Of a stretch of DNA of 64,000 nucleotides, positions 53,475 through 62,187 are shown one piece after another; the first letter of the stretch is position 1, and the number at the start of each line of letters is the position of its first letter. The translations under genes were made by a program, and so were the position numbers. Source of the stretch: Pseudooceanicola antarcticus. GTDB lineage: Bacteria > Pseudomonadota > Alphaproteobacteria > Rhodobacterales > Rhodobacteraceae. A model generated the notes under the pieces. The model was not told where the DNA came from and did not search any database. It saw only the letters and a list, made by a program, of their open reading frames with translations. The DNA lies in NCBI RefSeq assembly GCF_900215355.1, contig NZ_OBEA01000001.1:248001-312000 (forward strand), written 5' to 3'.

Positions 53475-54395
53475 TCATGCGAAGATCATCGACGAGAGCT
53501 TGCGACGCCCGTTCAGCACCACCGGGTCCTGCGGCTTCAGCGCATCGAAGATGGTGAAGAGCTGCTGCTTGGCGGCGGCATCGTTCCATTCGCGGTCGCG
53601 GCGGAAGAGCTCCAGCAGCTGGTCCACGGCCTCTTCCACCTGGCCACCGGCATGCAGCGCCTGGGCGAGGTCGAAACGGGCCTGGTGGTCGTCGGGATCG
53701 GCCTCAACCTTGGCGGTCAGCTCGGCCACCGGACCGGCATCGGCGGCCTGGCGGGCGAGTTCCAGCTGGGCATGGGCCGCCTCGAGCTCGGGAGCCTTCG
53801 AGATCTCGGCCGGGGCACCGTTCAGGATCGCCTCGGCCTGGTCGAGCTCGTCCAGCGCCAGGTGCGCACGCACCAGGCCGCCATAGGCCGGGGCGTTTTG
53901 CGGATCTTCCTGCAGGATCGCGGCGAAGGTCTGGGCCGCGTCGGAGGCAGCCCCCTCGGCCAGCATCTCTTCGGCGGCGGCGACGGCATCAGCCAGGCCA
54001 CCATCGGCACCGGGCGACATCTCGACCAGCTTCTGCACGAAGGCCTTCACCTCGGAGGGCGGCAGGGCGCCCTGGAAACCGTCCACCGGCTGGCCCTGGA
54101 AGAAGGCATAGACCGTGGGGATCGACTGGACGCGCATCTGTCCGGCGATCATCTGGTTCTCGTCGACATTGACCTTGGCCATCTTTACCGCGCCATCTGC
54201 GGCGTTCACCGCCTCTTCCAGCGCCGGGCCGAGGGTCTTGCAGGGGCCACACCAGGGGGCCCAGAAATCGACGATGACCGGCACCTCCTGCGAGGCCTCG
54301 ACCACGTCCTGCATGAAGGTCGCCTCGGAGACATCCTTGACGTGTTCGCCGCCACCGGCGGCGGGTTGGGTCTGTCCGGTTCCAAGCTCGATCAT
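53475..54395 (-). CDS. YbbN/CnoX-like thioredoxin with TPR region
   Basis: 306 residues. Thioredoxin domain with the active site WCGPC in VIVDFWAPWCGPCKTLGPAL, and cis-Pro in SIPTVYAFFQGQPVDGFQGA. From about residue 120 a TPR-like helical region (ADPDDHQARFDLAQALHAGG, AVDQLLELFRRDREWN) replaces a short tail. This is the CnoX/YbbN arrangement: a redox-aware holdase that transfers clients to GroEL/DnaK. AAGGGAG lies 8 bases upstream of the start. Confidence 0.92.
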   Translation of the reverse strand: MIELGTGQTQPAAGGGEHVKDVSEATFMQDVVEASQEVPVIVDFWAPWCGPCKTLGPALEEAVNAADGAVKMAKVNVDENQMIAGQMRVQSIPTVYAFFQGQPVDGFQGALPPSEVKAFVQKLVEMSPGADGGLADAVAAAEEMLAEGAASDAAQTFAAILQEDPQNAPAYGGLVRAHLALDELDQAEAILNGAPAEISKAPELEAAHAQLELARQAADAGPVAELTAKVEADPDDHQARFDLAQALHAGGQVEEAVDQLLELFRRDREWNDAAAKQQLFTIFDALKPQDPVVLNGRRKLSSMIFA

Positions 54396-54505
54396 GGCGG
54401 AACTCCCTTGTGCAAATCTCTGGGCCTATATGGACCCTCGCGGGGCGTTTTCCAAGGCGAATGCAGGCAGATCGCCCCCGTCGGGTGGGGGCCGATGGTC
54501 GCGGA

Positions 54506-55390
54506 TCAGGCCAGGTGGACCAGCAGCAGGTCGTAGCGCGCCTCGCCATCCACCAGCGCCGCGATATCGGCCAGCATCGGATCGAGCAGCGCCGCCTGGC
54601 AGCCCTCGAAGGTCAGGCCCATGTCCTCGTTGCGCAACGCCGGCAGGTTGCGGATCACCCGCAGATCCTCGACGGGGGTGTGGTCGATGCGCAGGTATTC
54701 CAGCCGGTCCATGCCCCTGAGCGGCGCGAGCTCGCTCACCCCCGTGCCCCGCAGCCAGATCCGCCAGAGCCCCGAAAGCGCCGCGATCGGCGCCAGATCC
54801 TGCACCGCGCTGCGTTCGAGCCCCAGGAAGACCAGTTCGGACAGCGCGGCCAGGGGGTCGAGATCGCGCACCGGCGTCTCGTTGAGCCAGAGCGCCTCCA
54901 GTCGCCGCAGCCCGGTGAGCGCTGTCAGGTCGCTGACCGCGGTGCCCGAAAGCTCGAGCCGGGTCAGCCTGTGCAGCCGCTCCAGCGGGCCGATGTCGCT
55001 GATGCCGGTGCCATAGGCGCTGAGATGCGCCAGGTTGGGACAATGGCGCAGCGCAGAGATGTCCTTTACCGCGGTGTCGGGAAAGAAGAGCCCCGAAAGC
55101 GCGGGCAGATCGGCCAGCGGCGAGAGGTCGGAAACGCGCGTCGCGCCAATGCGCAGCCGTTCCAGCCGCGGCAGCCCGGCCAGCGGCGACAGATCCGAGA
55201 CCCGCGTCCCATGCAGGTGCAGCCCACGCAGGTAGGGCAGATCGGCGATGCCCGGCGGCAGCTCCTCGAGCGCGGCCATGTCGGCATCGTCGAATTCCAG
55301 CAGGGTGCCACGACAGACGCGGGCGGCGTCGATCATCGCCTCCGCCATCTCGTAGGCGGTCTGGGCGTCGGCTCCTTTTGCCTCGGTCAT
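54506..55390 (-). CDS. Leucine-rich-repeat protein (internalin-like, Thr-ladder)
   Basis: 294 residues from the ATG at 55390 (GAGGGAG upstream). About nine 22-residue LRRs run from residue 45 to 250, each of the form LxxLxxLxxLxGTxVSDLSPL (e.g. GTRVSDLSPL, GTGISDIGPL, GTAVSDLTAL). The position that is Asn in internalin LRRs is mostly Thr here, giving a threonine ladder. No signal peptide or anchor is visible, so it may be cytoplasmic. Role unknown; a protein-interaction scaffold is likely. Divergent from the unassigned membrane protein. Confidence 0.85.
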   Translation of the reverse strand: MTEAKGADAQTAYEMAEAMIDAARVCRGTLLEFDDADMAALEELPPGIADLPYLRGLHLHGTRVSDLSPLAGLPRLERLRIGATRVSDLSPLADLPALSGLFFPDTAVKDISALRHCPNLAHLSAYGTGISDIGPLERLHRLTRLELSGTAVSDLTALTGLRRLEALWLNETPVRDLDPLAALSELVFLGLERSAVQDLAPIAALSGLWRIWLRGTGVSELAPLRGMDRLEYLRIDHTPVEDLRVIRNLPALRNEDMGLTFEGCQAALLDPMLADIAALVDGEARYDLLLVHLA

Positions 55391-55621
55391 GCGCGGGACT
55401 CCCTCAGGGCTGGCCAGAGACAAGCACAGCCCCGCTCCGCGCGCCAGAACTGTTGCGCCGGCCAGCGGCAGGGCGCGGCGAACCGGCGGAGCTTTGCCGC
55501 CCCGCCATGCAGATGCCATGCCACCGTGCAGATGCCGCGCCGCACCGCCGTGACCCAAGGTACGGGCCCCGCTTGCCTTCCCGCCCGCGCCGGGTCTAAC
55601 TGGCTGGGCGAAAGGCCTTTC

Positions 55622-57040
55622 ATGCGTTTCTCTCTGCCCATTCTCACCGCCACGGCCCGGCATGACCGGATCACCGGACTGCTGTTGTGCCTAGCGGTGC
55701 TGGGCGTGGTGCTGCGCAGCTGGCCGGGCTGGAGCTGGGCCGGATGGCTCGCCGATCTGGCGAGCGTGGCGGTGATCCTCTGGCTGACACCCACCGTGCG
55801 GCCCTCGCGGCAGATCTTCGTCCTGCTGGGGCTGGCACTGGCCCTCTATGCCGAGCTGACCGCCCCCAATGCGCGCGAGGTGCTGGCCCGCGCCCTGGCC
55901 CAGGGCAGCTTCATCCTGGCCTTCTTCTGCGCGCTCGCCACCCTGCGTCACGCGGCAGAGCTGTCGCGGGGCATCACCCGTGCCGCCGTCTACTTGGCGC
56001 AGCAACCGCCCGGACGGCGCTATACCGCGCTGACCCTCGGGGCGCAGGTCTTCGCATTGGTGCTGAATTACGGCTCGATCTCGCTTCTGGGCACCATGGC
56101 GCGCAGCTCTGCCGCCTCGGAACCCGACCCCGACATCGCCCGCATCCGCACCCGCCGCATGCTGCTGGCGGTACAGCGCGGCTTCGCCGCCTCGCTCTTC
56201 TGGTCGCCGCTGGCGCTGGCGGTGGTGATCTCGACCAGCGTCGTGCCGGGGGCGAGCTGGGGCTCGGTGGTGCTGCCTTCGCTGGTATCGGCGGCGCTGA
56301 TGACCGGGGTGGGCTGGGGGCTGGACCGGGCCTTCAAGCCGAAGCTGCGTCCCGACCAGGTTCCCACCCGCGCCGACCCCGCGCAAAGCGGCGGCGCACG
56401 GACCCTGCTGCCGGTGCTGGGCCTGCTCCTGCTGATCGCCCTGCCCGTGGGGGCGGTACATCTGGCCACCGGCCTGCCGGCCTCGCGCATCGTGCTGGCG
56501 GTGGTGCCGATGGTCGCCGCCGGCTGGCTCTGGAGCATGGGCCCACGCGGGGCGCGCGCACGCTACCTTGCCAGCCACTCCGGCGCCTTCCTCTTTGCAG
56601 AGCTGCCCGCGCTGCGTTCCGAGATCGTGCTGCTGGCCCTGGCGGGCTTCCTGGGCACCGGGGCGGGCACGCTGCTGGCGCCCCTGGTGCAGGCAACGGG
56701 GCTAGACCTGGCCGCGCTGCCGGTCTGGCTGCTGCTTCTGCTGCCGATCTGGCTGATCCCGCTCGGCGGGCAGATCGGCATGAACCCCATCCTCTTCGTC
56801 TCGCTCTTCGGACCGCTGCTGCCGGCGCCCTCCGAATTGGGGATCTCGGCGCTGCCCATGGTGTTGTCACTGACCGCGGGCTGGGCGCTGTCGGGAGTGA
56901 CCTCTCCCTTCACCGCATCGGTCATGCTGACCGCACGACTGGGCGACACCGACGCGCGCGAGGTCAGCCACCGCTGGAACGGCGCCTATGTGGCGATCCT
57001 CGGCGTGGTGCTCTCGGTCTGGGTGCTGCTGCTGGCCTGA
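55622..57040 (+). CDS. Polytopic membrane protein, family not recognised
   Basis: 472 residues, ~11-12 predicted membrane helices (e.g. ITGLLLCLAVLGVVLRSW, ALTLGAQVFALVLNYGSISL, LPVWLLLLLPIWLIPLGGQI). An Asn-Tyr-Gly segment (LNYGSISLLGTMA) and repeated proline-glycine breaks in helices suggest an ion-transporter-superfamily-like carrier, but I see no defining motif. The C-terminal ends HRWNGAYVAILGVVLSVW. The start at 55622 was chosen because the earlier open frame is antisense to the LRR gene. It shares a 231-bp divergent region with the LRR gene. Confidence 0.7.
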   Translation: MRFSLPILTATARHDRITGLLLCLAVLGVVLRSWPGWSWAGWLADLASVAVILWLTPTVRPSRQIFVLLGLALALYAELTAPNAREVLARALAQGSFILAFFCALATLRHAAELSRGITRAAVYLAQQPPGRRYTALTLGAQVFALVLNYGSISLLGTMARSSAASEPDPDIARIRTRRMLLAVQRGFAASLFWSPLALAVVISTSVVPGASWGSVVLPSLVSAALMTGVGWGLDRAFKPKLRPDQVPTRADPAQSGGARTLLPVLGLLLLIALPVGAVHLATGLPASRIVLAVVPMVAAGWLWSMGPRGARARYLASHSGAFLFAELPALRSEIVLLALAGFLGTGAGTLLAPLVQATGLDLAALPVWLLLLLPIWLIPLGGQIGMNPILFVSLFGPLLPAPSELGISALPMVLSLTAGWALSGVTSPFTASVMLTARLGDTDAREVSHRWNGAYVAILGVVLSVWVLLLA

Positions 57041-57069
57041 CCCGGGCGCGCGCGCAACGCGCAAGGGAC

Positions 57070-57858
57070 CTAGAGGTCGAAGGTCGCGAAGACCGGCGCG
57101 TGATCGCTGGGTTGTTCCCATCCGCGCACCTCGCGCAGCACGCGCGAGCCATGGCCGGCGTTCGAGATATCCGGCGTCGCCCAGACGTGATCCAGCCGCC
57201 GCCCCTTGTCCGCCGCATCCCAGTCCGGAGAGCGATAGGACCACCAGGAATAGAGATTGCCCTCGGGGATGTCCTGCCGGGTGATATCGACCCAGCCGCC
57301 GGCCTCCTGGGTCTCGGCCAGGTGCGCGACCTCGACGGGGGTATGAGAGACCACCTTCAGCAGCTTCTTGTGATCCCAGACGTCATCTTCGCGCGGAGCG
57401 ATGTTGAGATCGCCCACCAGGATCGCCTTCTCGGGGCGTTCGGCGCGGAACCAGTCACGCATCTCGGTCAGGTAATCCAGCTTCTGGCCGAACTTCTCGT
57501 TGATCTCGCGGTCCGGCTTGTCGCCACCGGCGGGGACGTAGAAGTTATGCACCGTCACCCCGTTGGGCAGCCGTCCGGCGATGTGCCGCGCATGCCCCAG
57601 GGTGGCGAAGTCCTGCGCGCCCACCTCCTCGATCGGCAGCTTCGACAGGATGGCCACGCCGTTGTAGCCCTTCTGCCCCCGCGCCACCATGTGGCTGTAG
57701 CCAAGGGCCCGGAACTGCTCGAGCGGGATCTTCTCGACCGGGGACTTGCACTCCTGCAGGCACAGAACATCGGGCGCCTCGGTCTCCATCAGCTTGCAGA
57801 CAAGCGCCTCGCGCAGACGGACGGAATTGATGTTCCAGGTGGCCAGGGTAAATGACAT
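57070..57858 (-). CDS. xth: Exodeoxyribonuclease III
   Basis: 262 residues. EEP fold with the metal ligand Glu in VLCLQECKSP, the catalytic Tyr/Asp region YVPAGGDKPD, the DLN motif in ILVGDLNIAP and the SDH motif in QPSDHAPVFATF. It is the main AP endonuclease and 3'-exonuclease of base-excision repair. The candidate small RNA at 57861-57957 is transcribed divergently from a promoter overlapping the first codons of this gene and covers its 5' leader. Convergent with the membrane protein gene. Confidence 0.97.
   Translation of the reverse strand: MSFTLATWNINSVRLREALVCKLMETEAPDVLCLQECKSPVEKIPLEQFRALGYSHMVARGQKGYNGVAILSKLPIEEVGAQDFATLGHARHIAGRLPNGVTVHNFYVPAGGDKPDREINEKFGQKLDYLTEMRDWFRAERPEKAILVGDLNIAPREDDVWDHKKLLKVVSHTPVEVAHLAETQEAGGWVDITRQDIPEGNLYSWWSYRSPDWDAADKGRRLDHVWATPDISNAGHGSRVLREVRGWEQPSDHAPVFATFDL
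57827..57854 (+). promoter_or_regulatory. Sigma-70-like promoter for the candidate small RNA
   Basis: TTGATG (57827-57832) and TAAATG (57849-57854) with a 16-bp spacer. The site overlaps the 5' codons of xth on the other strand, about 6 bases before the predicted small-RNA start. Confidence 0.5.
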
Positions 57859-57860
57859 GT

Positions 57861-57957
57861 TCTTTCACTCGCCTCGTTCAGGAGATGCCGGATCGCTTCG
57901 GGTTAGCATCGCAGCGACCCCATTGAAAGCGATCCCGCCGCGCGGAGCGGCCTTTTT
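57861..57957 (+). ncRNA. Candidate small RNA with terminal intrinsic terminator
   Basis: A compact structured unit. GATCGCTT (57891-57898) pairs perfectly with AAGCGATC (57927-57934), enclosing a GGGT / ACCC hairpin (57900-57920). This is followed by a terminator: GCCGC (57937-57941), a GCGGA loop, GCGGC (57947-57951), then a T-run (57953-57957). An upstream promoter-like site lies at the expected distance. It would be ~97 nt and partly antisense to the xth leader. No open frame with a Shine-Dalgarno lies inside. I cannot match it to a known family. Confidence 0.55.
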
Positions 57958-58101
57958 GTTCCCGTGATGTTCTTTTGGTCCGCGCGCGGCGGCCGAGGCC
58001 GGGCCTGCGGAAAGCCGGGCTGCGTAGAAAGAGACAATTGCCACTTTAACGGCGCGGCAAGGGAATGGGCTTATCGCCTGTCCCGGTAAGGAGTCCGTGA
58101 C

Positions 58102-58401
58102 GTGGAAAATTTGTCGATCTCCCTTGTCGCCCTGGCGCTCTGCCTGTCCGGCCCGGTGCTGGCCCTGGCCAGCCTGCCGCCGGTCAATCACGGCCTGGTG
58201 CTGGTCGTCTCGCCCCCCTGGACGGAGCGGGAGGCGCAGATCCTGGCCGCCGGCGGGCGCGGAATCGGGCCCCGGATCGCCGCCATGGGCACGCTGGCCC
58301 AGGCCGACGCACCCGATTTCGGGCCCCGCCTGCGGGCGGCAGGCCCCTTCCTTGTCCTTGACGGACGCGCCCTAACAGCCCTCTGCGGAGTTACCGGATG
58401 A
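58102..58401 (+). CDS. Small exported protein coupled to the chemoreceptor
   Basis: 99 residues, GTG start with AAGGAG 8 bases upstream. An N-terminal hydrophobic stretch ([20 protein letters not shown]) acts as signal or anchor. The rest has [20 protein letters not shown], a glycine-rich [13 protein letters not shown] and [20 protein letters not shown]. No family recognised. Its stop overlaps the chemoreceptor start by 4 bp (ATGA), a strong sign that the two are made together. A sensing or assembly role for the receptor is plausible but unproven. Confidence 0.72.
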   Translation: MENLSISLVALALCLSGPVLALASLPPVNHGLVLVVSPPWTEREAQILAAGGRGIGPRIAAMGTLAQADAPDFGPRLRAAGPFLVLDGRALTALCGVTG

Positions 58402-60032
58402 CCGAGCTGAACGAGCCCCCAATGGAATTTATCGAAGCCCGCAGGCAGGCGACGGGCCATCTGATGCGCCTGACGGTCGGACTGGTGGCACTGTCCCCGA
58501 TCGCCGCCATGCTGGCGGGCAACCGGGTGCTGCCGGTGACGCTCTTTGCGCTGGTGGCAGCCGGGCTGGCGGTCTGGGGCAACCTCATGGGCGGGCGCAA
58601 CGGGCGGGCCCTGGTGGCGCTCGGCCTCGTCGGCCAGGCCATGGCCTTTACCGCCGCCTTCACCGGGCACCCCTGGCAGCTTGACGCCCATATGCTGTTC
58701 TTCGCCCTGCTGGCGGTGGTGATGTACCTCTCGGACGCCCGCGCGATCCTCATCGCCGCCGGGGCCATCGCCCTGCATCACCTCGTGCTTTCGGTGACCA
58801 TCCCGGCGCTGATCTATCCCACCTCCGACCTGATGACGAACATCGAACGCACCGCCCTGCACGGGGCGATCGTCGGGATGGAGGCTCTGGTGCTCTATTC
58901 CTCGATCCGCCAGCGGCGTATTCTCGACCGCCACGTAGAGGCCGCGACCCGCGCCATGCGCGAGGCGACGCAGCGCGAGAAATCGCTGCTGAACCAGGCC
59001 TCCAGCGTGCAGGATCTGGTGGTGGCGCAACTGGGCGACGCCCTGACCCGGCTGGCGCGGCGCGACCTGTCGGTCTCCATCGAGACCCAGTTCGACGCCG
59101 ACCACGACCGGTTGCGGCAGAACTTCAACCACGCCATCGAAGAGCTGCGCGGCACCGTGCAGCAGGTGATCCGCAACGCCCGCGCCGTGTCCGAGGACGC
59201 CGATTCCATCGCCAATGCCTCGAACAACCTGGCGCAGCGCACCGAACGCCAGGCGGCCTCCCTGCAAGAGACCGCGAACGCCATCCAGGAGATCAACCAG
59301 AACGTCCGCTCCACCGCCGAGGCCGCGCGCAGCGCCTCGACCGTGGCCAATGAGGCGCAATCGCGCTCTGCCGCCTCGGACGAGGTGGTGCTGCGCACGG
59401 TCAACGCCATGGCCGCCATCGAAAGCTCGTCCTCCGAGATCCACAAGATCATCCAGGTGATCGAGGACATCGCCTTCCAGACCAACCTGCTGGCGCTCAA
59501 CGCCGGCGTCGAGGCCGCCCGCGCCGGCGAGGCCGGACGCGGCTTCTCGGTCGTGGCGACAGAGGTGCGGGCGCTGGCGGCGCGGTCCTCGACCTCGGCG
59601 CGGGAGATCTCGGAGCTGATCCAGAAATCCTCTGAACATGTGAAAAGCGGCGTGTCGCTGGTCAACGAAACCGGCGACGTGCTGAAGAGCATCTCGGAAT
59701 CGGTCTCGGGCGTCGCAGAGCTCGTCTCCCAGATCGCCTCCTCCGCGAATGAGCAATCGGGTTCCATCGCGCTGATCGACCAGACCATGAAGGAGCTGGA
59801 CCAGGTCACCCAGCAGAACGCCGCCATGTTCGAGGAAACCAACGCCGCCTCCTCGGCGCTGAACCGCGAGGCGGAAGAGCTCTCGACGCTGATGCTTCGC
59901 TTCCAGACCGGCGAGGATCAGAGCTTCAACGACGGTTCCATGGGCATCTTCGCCCCTGCCGCCGCCCCGGCGGCAAAGCGGTTGGTCAACGCCAAGACGC
60001 CCGGCCCCGCCGAGGAATGGAGCGAGTTCTGA
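58398..60032 (+). CDS. Methyl-accepting chemotaxis protein
   Basis: 544 residues. About five or six membrane helices occupy residues 20-170, with [16 protein letters not shown] and [20 protein letters not shown]; there is no periplasmic ligand domain, so the membrane part itself may sense. A HAMP-like/coiled-coil region is followed by the signalling hairpin [20 protein letters not shown]. The C-terminus ends EEWSEF, like the CheR-binding tether of alphaproteobacterial receptors. It is translationally coupled to the small exported protein. A redox or energy-taxis role is possible but not shown. Confidence 0.93.
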   Translation: MTELNEPPMEFIEARRQATGHLMRLTVGLVALSPIAAMLAGNRVLPVTLFALVAAGLAVWGNLMGGRNGRALVALGLVGQAMAFTAAFTGHPWQLDAHMLFFALLAVVMYLSDARAILIAAGAIALHHLVLSVTIPALIYPTSDLMTNIERTALHGAIVGMEALVLYSSIRQRRILDRHVEAATRAMREATQREKSLLNQASSVQDLVVAQLGDALTRLARRDLSVSIETQFDADHDRLRQNFNHAIEELRGTVQQVIRNARAVSEDADSIANASNNLAQRTERQAASLQETANAIQEINQNVRSTAEAARSASTVANEAQSRSAASDEVVLRTVNAMAAIESSSSEIHKIIQVIEDIAFQTNLLALNAGVEAARAGEAGRGFSVVATEVRALAARSSTSAREISELIQKSSEHVKSGVSLVNETGDVLKSISESVSGVAELVSQIASSANEQSGSIALIDQTMKELDQVTQQNAAMFEETNAASSALNREAEELSTLMLRFQTGEDQSFNDGSMGIFAPAAAPAAKRLVNAKTPGPAEEWSEF

Positions 60033-60083
60033 GCCACCCGCGCGGCGCCTGGCCGCAGTCCAAGAGCCCTATGGGGGCACCGC

Positions 60084-60113
60084 AAAAAAAAGGCCCAGGT
60101 AAAAACCTGGGCC
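60084..60113 (-). terminator. Intrinsic terminator (leftward)
   Basis: GGCCCAGGT (60092-60100) pairs perfectly with ACCTGGGCC (60105-60113); the run of eight A on the plus strand (60084-60091) is the U-tract of a leftward transcript. It ends the response-regulator mRNA after a ~125-nt 3' UTR, in which I see no gene. Confidence 0.9.
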
Positions 60114-60237
60114 AGTCCAACAGGGAGGTGCATATCAAACCCGGATATGCGCGGGATAGTTCCGTGGAACATGACTTCCACTTAAGCACCCATGATGGCG
60201 GGGAAAAGTACGGAATACCGGAACTTCTCCCTTGGTC

Positions 60238-60924
60238 TCAGGCGACCAGCCGATATCCGCCACTCTCGGTGACCAAAAGTCGAGCATTCGAGGGGTCCGG
60301 CTCGATCTTCTGGCGCAGTCGATAGATGTGGGTTTCCAGCGTATGGGTGGTGACCCCGGCGTTGTAGCCCCAGACCTCGTGCAGCAGCACATCGCGCGGC
60401 ACCACGCCCTCGGTCGAGCGATAGAGGAACTTGAGGATGTTGGTTTCCTTCTCGGTCAGGCGGATCTTCTTCTCGTCCTCGGTGACCAGAAGCTTCATCG
60501 CCGGGCGGAAGGAATAGGGCCCCAGCTGGAAGATCGCGTCCTCGCTCTGCTCGTGCTGGCGCAGCTGAGCCCGGATGCGGGCCAGCAGGACGGGAAACTT
60601 GAAGGGCTTGGTGACATAGTCATTGGCACCGGAATCGAGGCCAAGGATCGTGTCGGCATCGGAATCATGGCCGGTCAGCATCAGCACCGGGCTCTTCAGC
60701 CCCTGCTTGCGCAGCAGGCGGCACAGCTCCCGGCCATCGGTGTCGGGCAGGCCCACGTCCAGGATCACCAGGTCGAACAGCCCCTCCTTCACCTTCTGCG
60801 TCGCCTCGGCGCCCGAGCCGGCCTCGAAGACATCGAAATCCTCGGTCATCACCAGCTGTTCGCTGAGCGCTTCGCGCAGGTCCTCATCATCGTCGACCAG
60901 CAGGATCTTCTTCAGTTGCGCCAT
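60238..60924 (-). CDS. OmpR-family response regulator
   Basis: 228 residues. Receiver domain with the acidic pocket KILLVDDDEDLREAL, the phospho-Asp in LVILDVGLPDTDG, the conserved Thr in VLMLTGHDSD and Lys in YVTKPFKFPVLLARIRAQ. The trans-activation winged helix follows (TEKETNILKFLYRSTEGVVP, TLETHIYRLRQKIEPDPSNA). The start at 60924 has GGAGG 9 bases upstream; the in-frame ATG at 60945 has no Shine-Dalgarno. No histidine kinase is adjacent, so its partner lies elsewhere. Confidence 0.92.
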   Translation of the reverse strand: MAQLKKILLVDDDEDLREALSEQLVMTEDFDVFEAGSGAEATQKVKEGLFDLVILDVGLPDTDGRELCRLLRKQGLKSPVLMLTGHDSDADTILGLDSGANDYVTKPFKFPVLLARIRAQLRQHEQSEDAIFQLGPYSFRPAMKLLVTEDEKKIRLTEKETNILKFLYRSTEGVVPRDVLLHEVWGYNAGVTTHTLETHIYRLRQKIEPDPSNARLLVTESGGYRLVA

Positions 60925-61095
60925 GTCTCGGGCCTCCGATTGCATAGAGGGTTGATTTCAAAAGCAGATGCGCGCGCCGCTTCCGATCGGCAAGATTTGC
61001 TGCAATAATCTCACGCTCTCGTGTCCCCCAGGCGGGGATTGTTTCAAAACCCGCACGCTCAGGCTATGACAAGCCCTGCTGCCGAGGAAGCCGTG

Positions 61096-62187
61096 ATGAG
61101 TCTCGCCCCCGATATCCCCGAATGCCTGGCCCGCGCCCGCGCCGATCTGCGCATGGGCGTTCCCGTGGTCTTCGAGACCCATGGCGGCGGCGCCCTTGTG
61201 CTGGCCGCCGAAACGCTGACGCCTGCCCGCCTGTCCGAGCTGATGAAGCTGCCAGGCCGCGCCGAGCTGGCGCTGACCGCGCGCCGCGCAGAGACCCTGA
61301 AGGCCCGCCCCTATGATGGCGACCTCGCCCGGCTGCCCCTGCCCGCCGATGCCACTCCGCAATGGGTGCGCGCCCTGGCAGATCCCGCCGACGACCTGCG
61401 CCACCCGATGAAGGGGCCGCTGATGGCGCTGCGCTCGGGCGATGCGACGCTGCACCGGCTGGCCCTGAAGCTGGCCAAGTCCGCGCGCCTGCTGCCCGCC
61501 GCCCTGCTGCTGCCGCTCGACCATGCCGCGGCCTTCGCCCAGGCCTGGAACCTGACCCTGCTACCCGCCGGCGAAACCGCCCTGCATATCGACCGGCCCA
61601 GCCCGATGGCCTCGGTGGTGTCCGCCCGCCTGCCGCTGGAGGTGTCAGAGGCCGGACGGCTGCATGTCTTCCGCCCCGCCGATGGCGGCGAAGAGCATTA
61701 CGCCGTCGAGATCGGCCGCCCCGACCGCTCCGCGCCGGTGCTGGCGCGGCTTCATTCGGCCTGTTTCACTGGCGACGTGCTGGGCTCGCTGAAATGCGAC
61801 TGCGGCCCGCAGCTGCGCGGCGCCCTGGGTCACATGGGCGAGGAAGGCGCAGGCGTGCTGCTCTACCTCAACCAGGAGGGGCGAGGCATCGGCCTGGCCA
61901 ACAAGATGCGCGCCTATTCCCTGCAGGACCAGGGCTTCGACACGGTCGAGGCCAACCACCGCCTGGGCTTCGAGGATGACGAGCGCGACTTCCGCCTCGG
62001 CGCCGAGCTGCTGCAACGGCTTGGCTTCTCCTCGGTCCGGCTGCTGACCAACAACCCCGCCAAGATCGAAATGATGCGCCGCAACGGCATCGAGGTCGTC
62101 GAGCGCGTGCCCCTGAAGGTCGGCGAGACCGCCTACAACCGCGCCTACCTGGCCACCAAGGCGGCAAAGTCAGGCCACCTGTTGTGA
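61096..62187 (+). CDS. ribA: GTP cyclohydrolase II (with degenerate N-terminal region)
   Basis: 363 residues. The GCH II core begins about residue 175; zinc cysteines are in LHSACFTGDVLGSLKCDCG, the GTP-binding QEGRGIGLANK and the C-terminal LLTNNPAKIEMM. It makes the first committed riboflavin intermediate. The first ~170 residues (DLRMGVPVVFETHGGGALVL, DDLRHPMKGPLMALRSGDA) are extra to a minimal GCH II and may be a decayed partner domain. The start at 61096 (GAGGAAG upstream) is preferred over 61066. Its stop overlaps the next gene by 4 bp. Confidence 0.9.
   Translation: MSLAPDIPECLARARADLRMGVPVVFETHGGGALVLAAETLTPARLSELMKLPGRAELALTARRAETLKARPYDGDLARLPLPADATPQWVRALADPADDLRHPMKGPLMALRSGDATLHRLALKLAKSARLLPAALLLPLDHAAAFAQAWNLTLLPAGETALHIDRPSPMASVVSARLPLEVSEAGRLHVFRPADGGEEHYAVEIGRPDRSAPVLARLHSACFTGDVLGSLKCDCGPQLRGALGHMGEEGAGVLLYLNQEGRGIGLANKMRAYSLQDQGFDTVEANHRLGFEDDERDFRLGAELLQRLGFSSVRLLTNNPAKIEMMRRNGIEVVERVPLKVGETAYNRAYLATKAAKSGHLL

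Noticed and set aside
54410-55621. Upstream extension of the membrane protein gene at 55622
   Set aside because: The extra ~400 codons are antisense to the LRR gene; the membrane domain starts cleanly at 55622.
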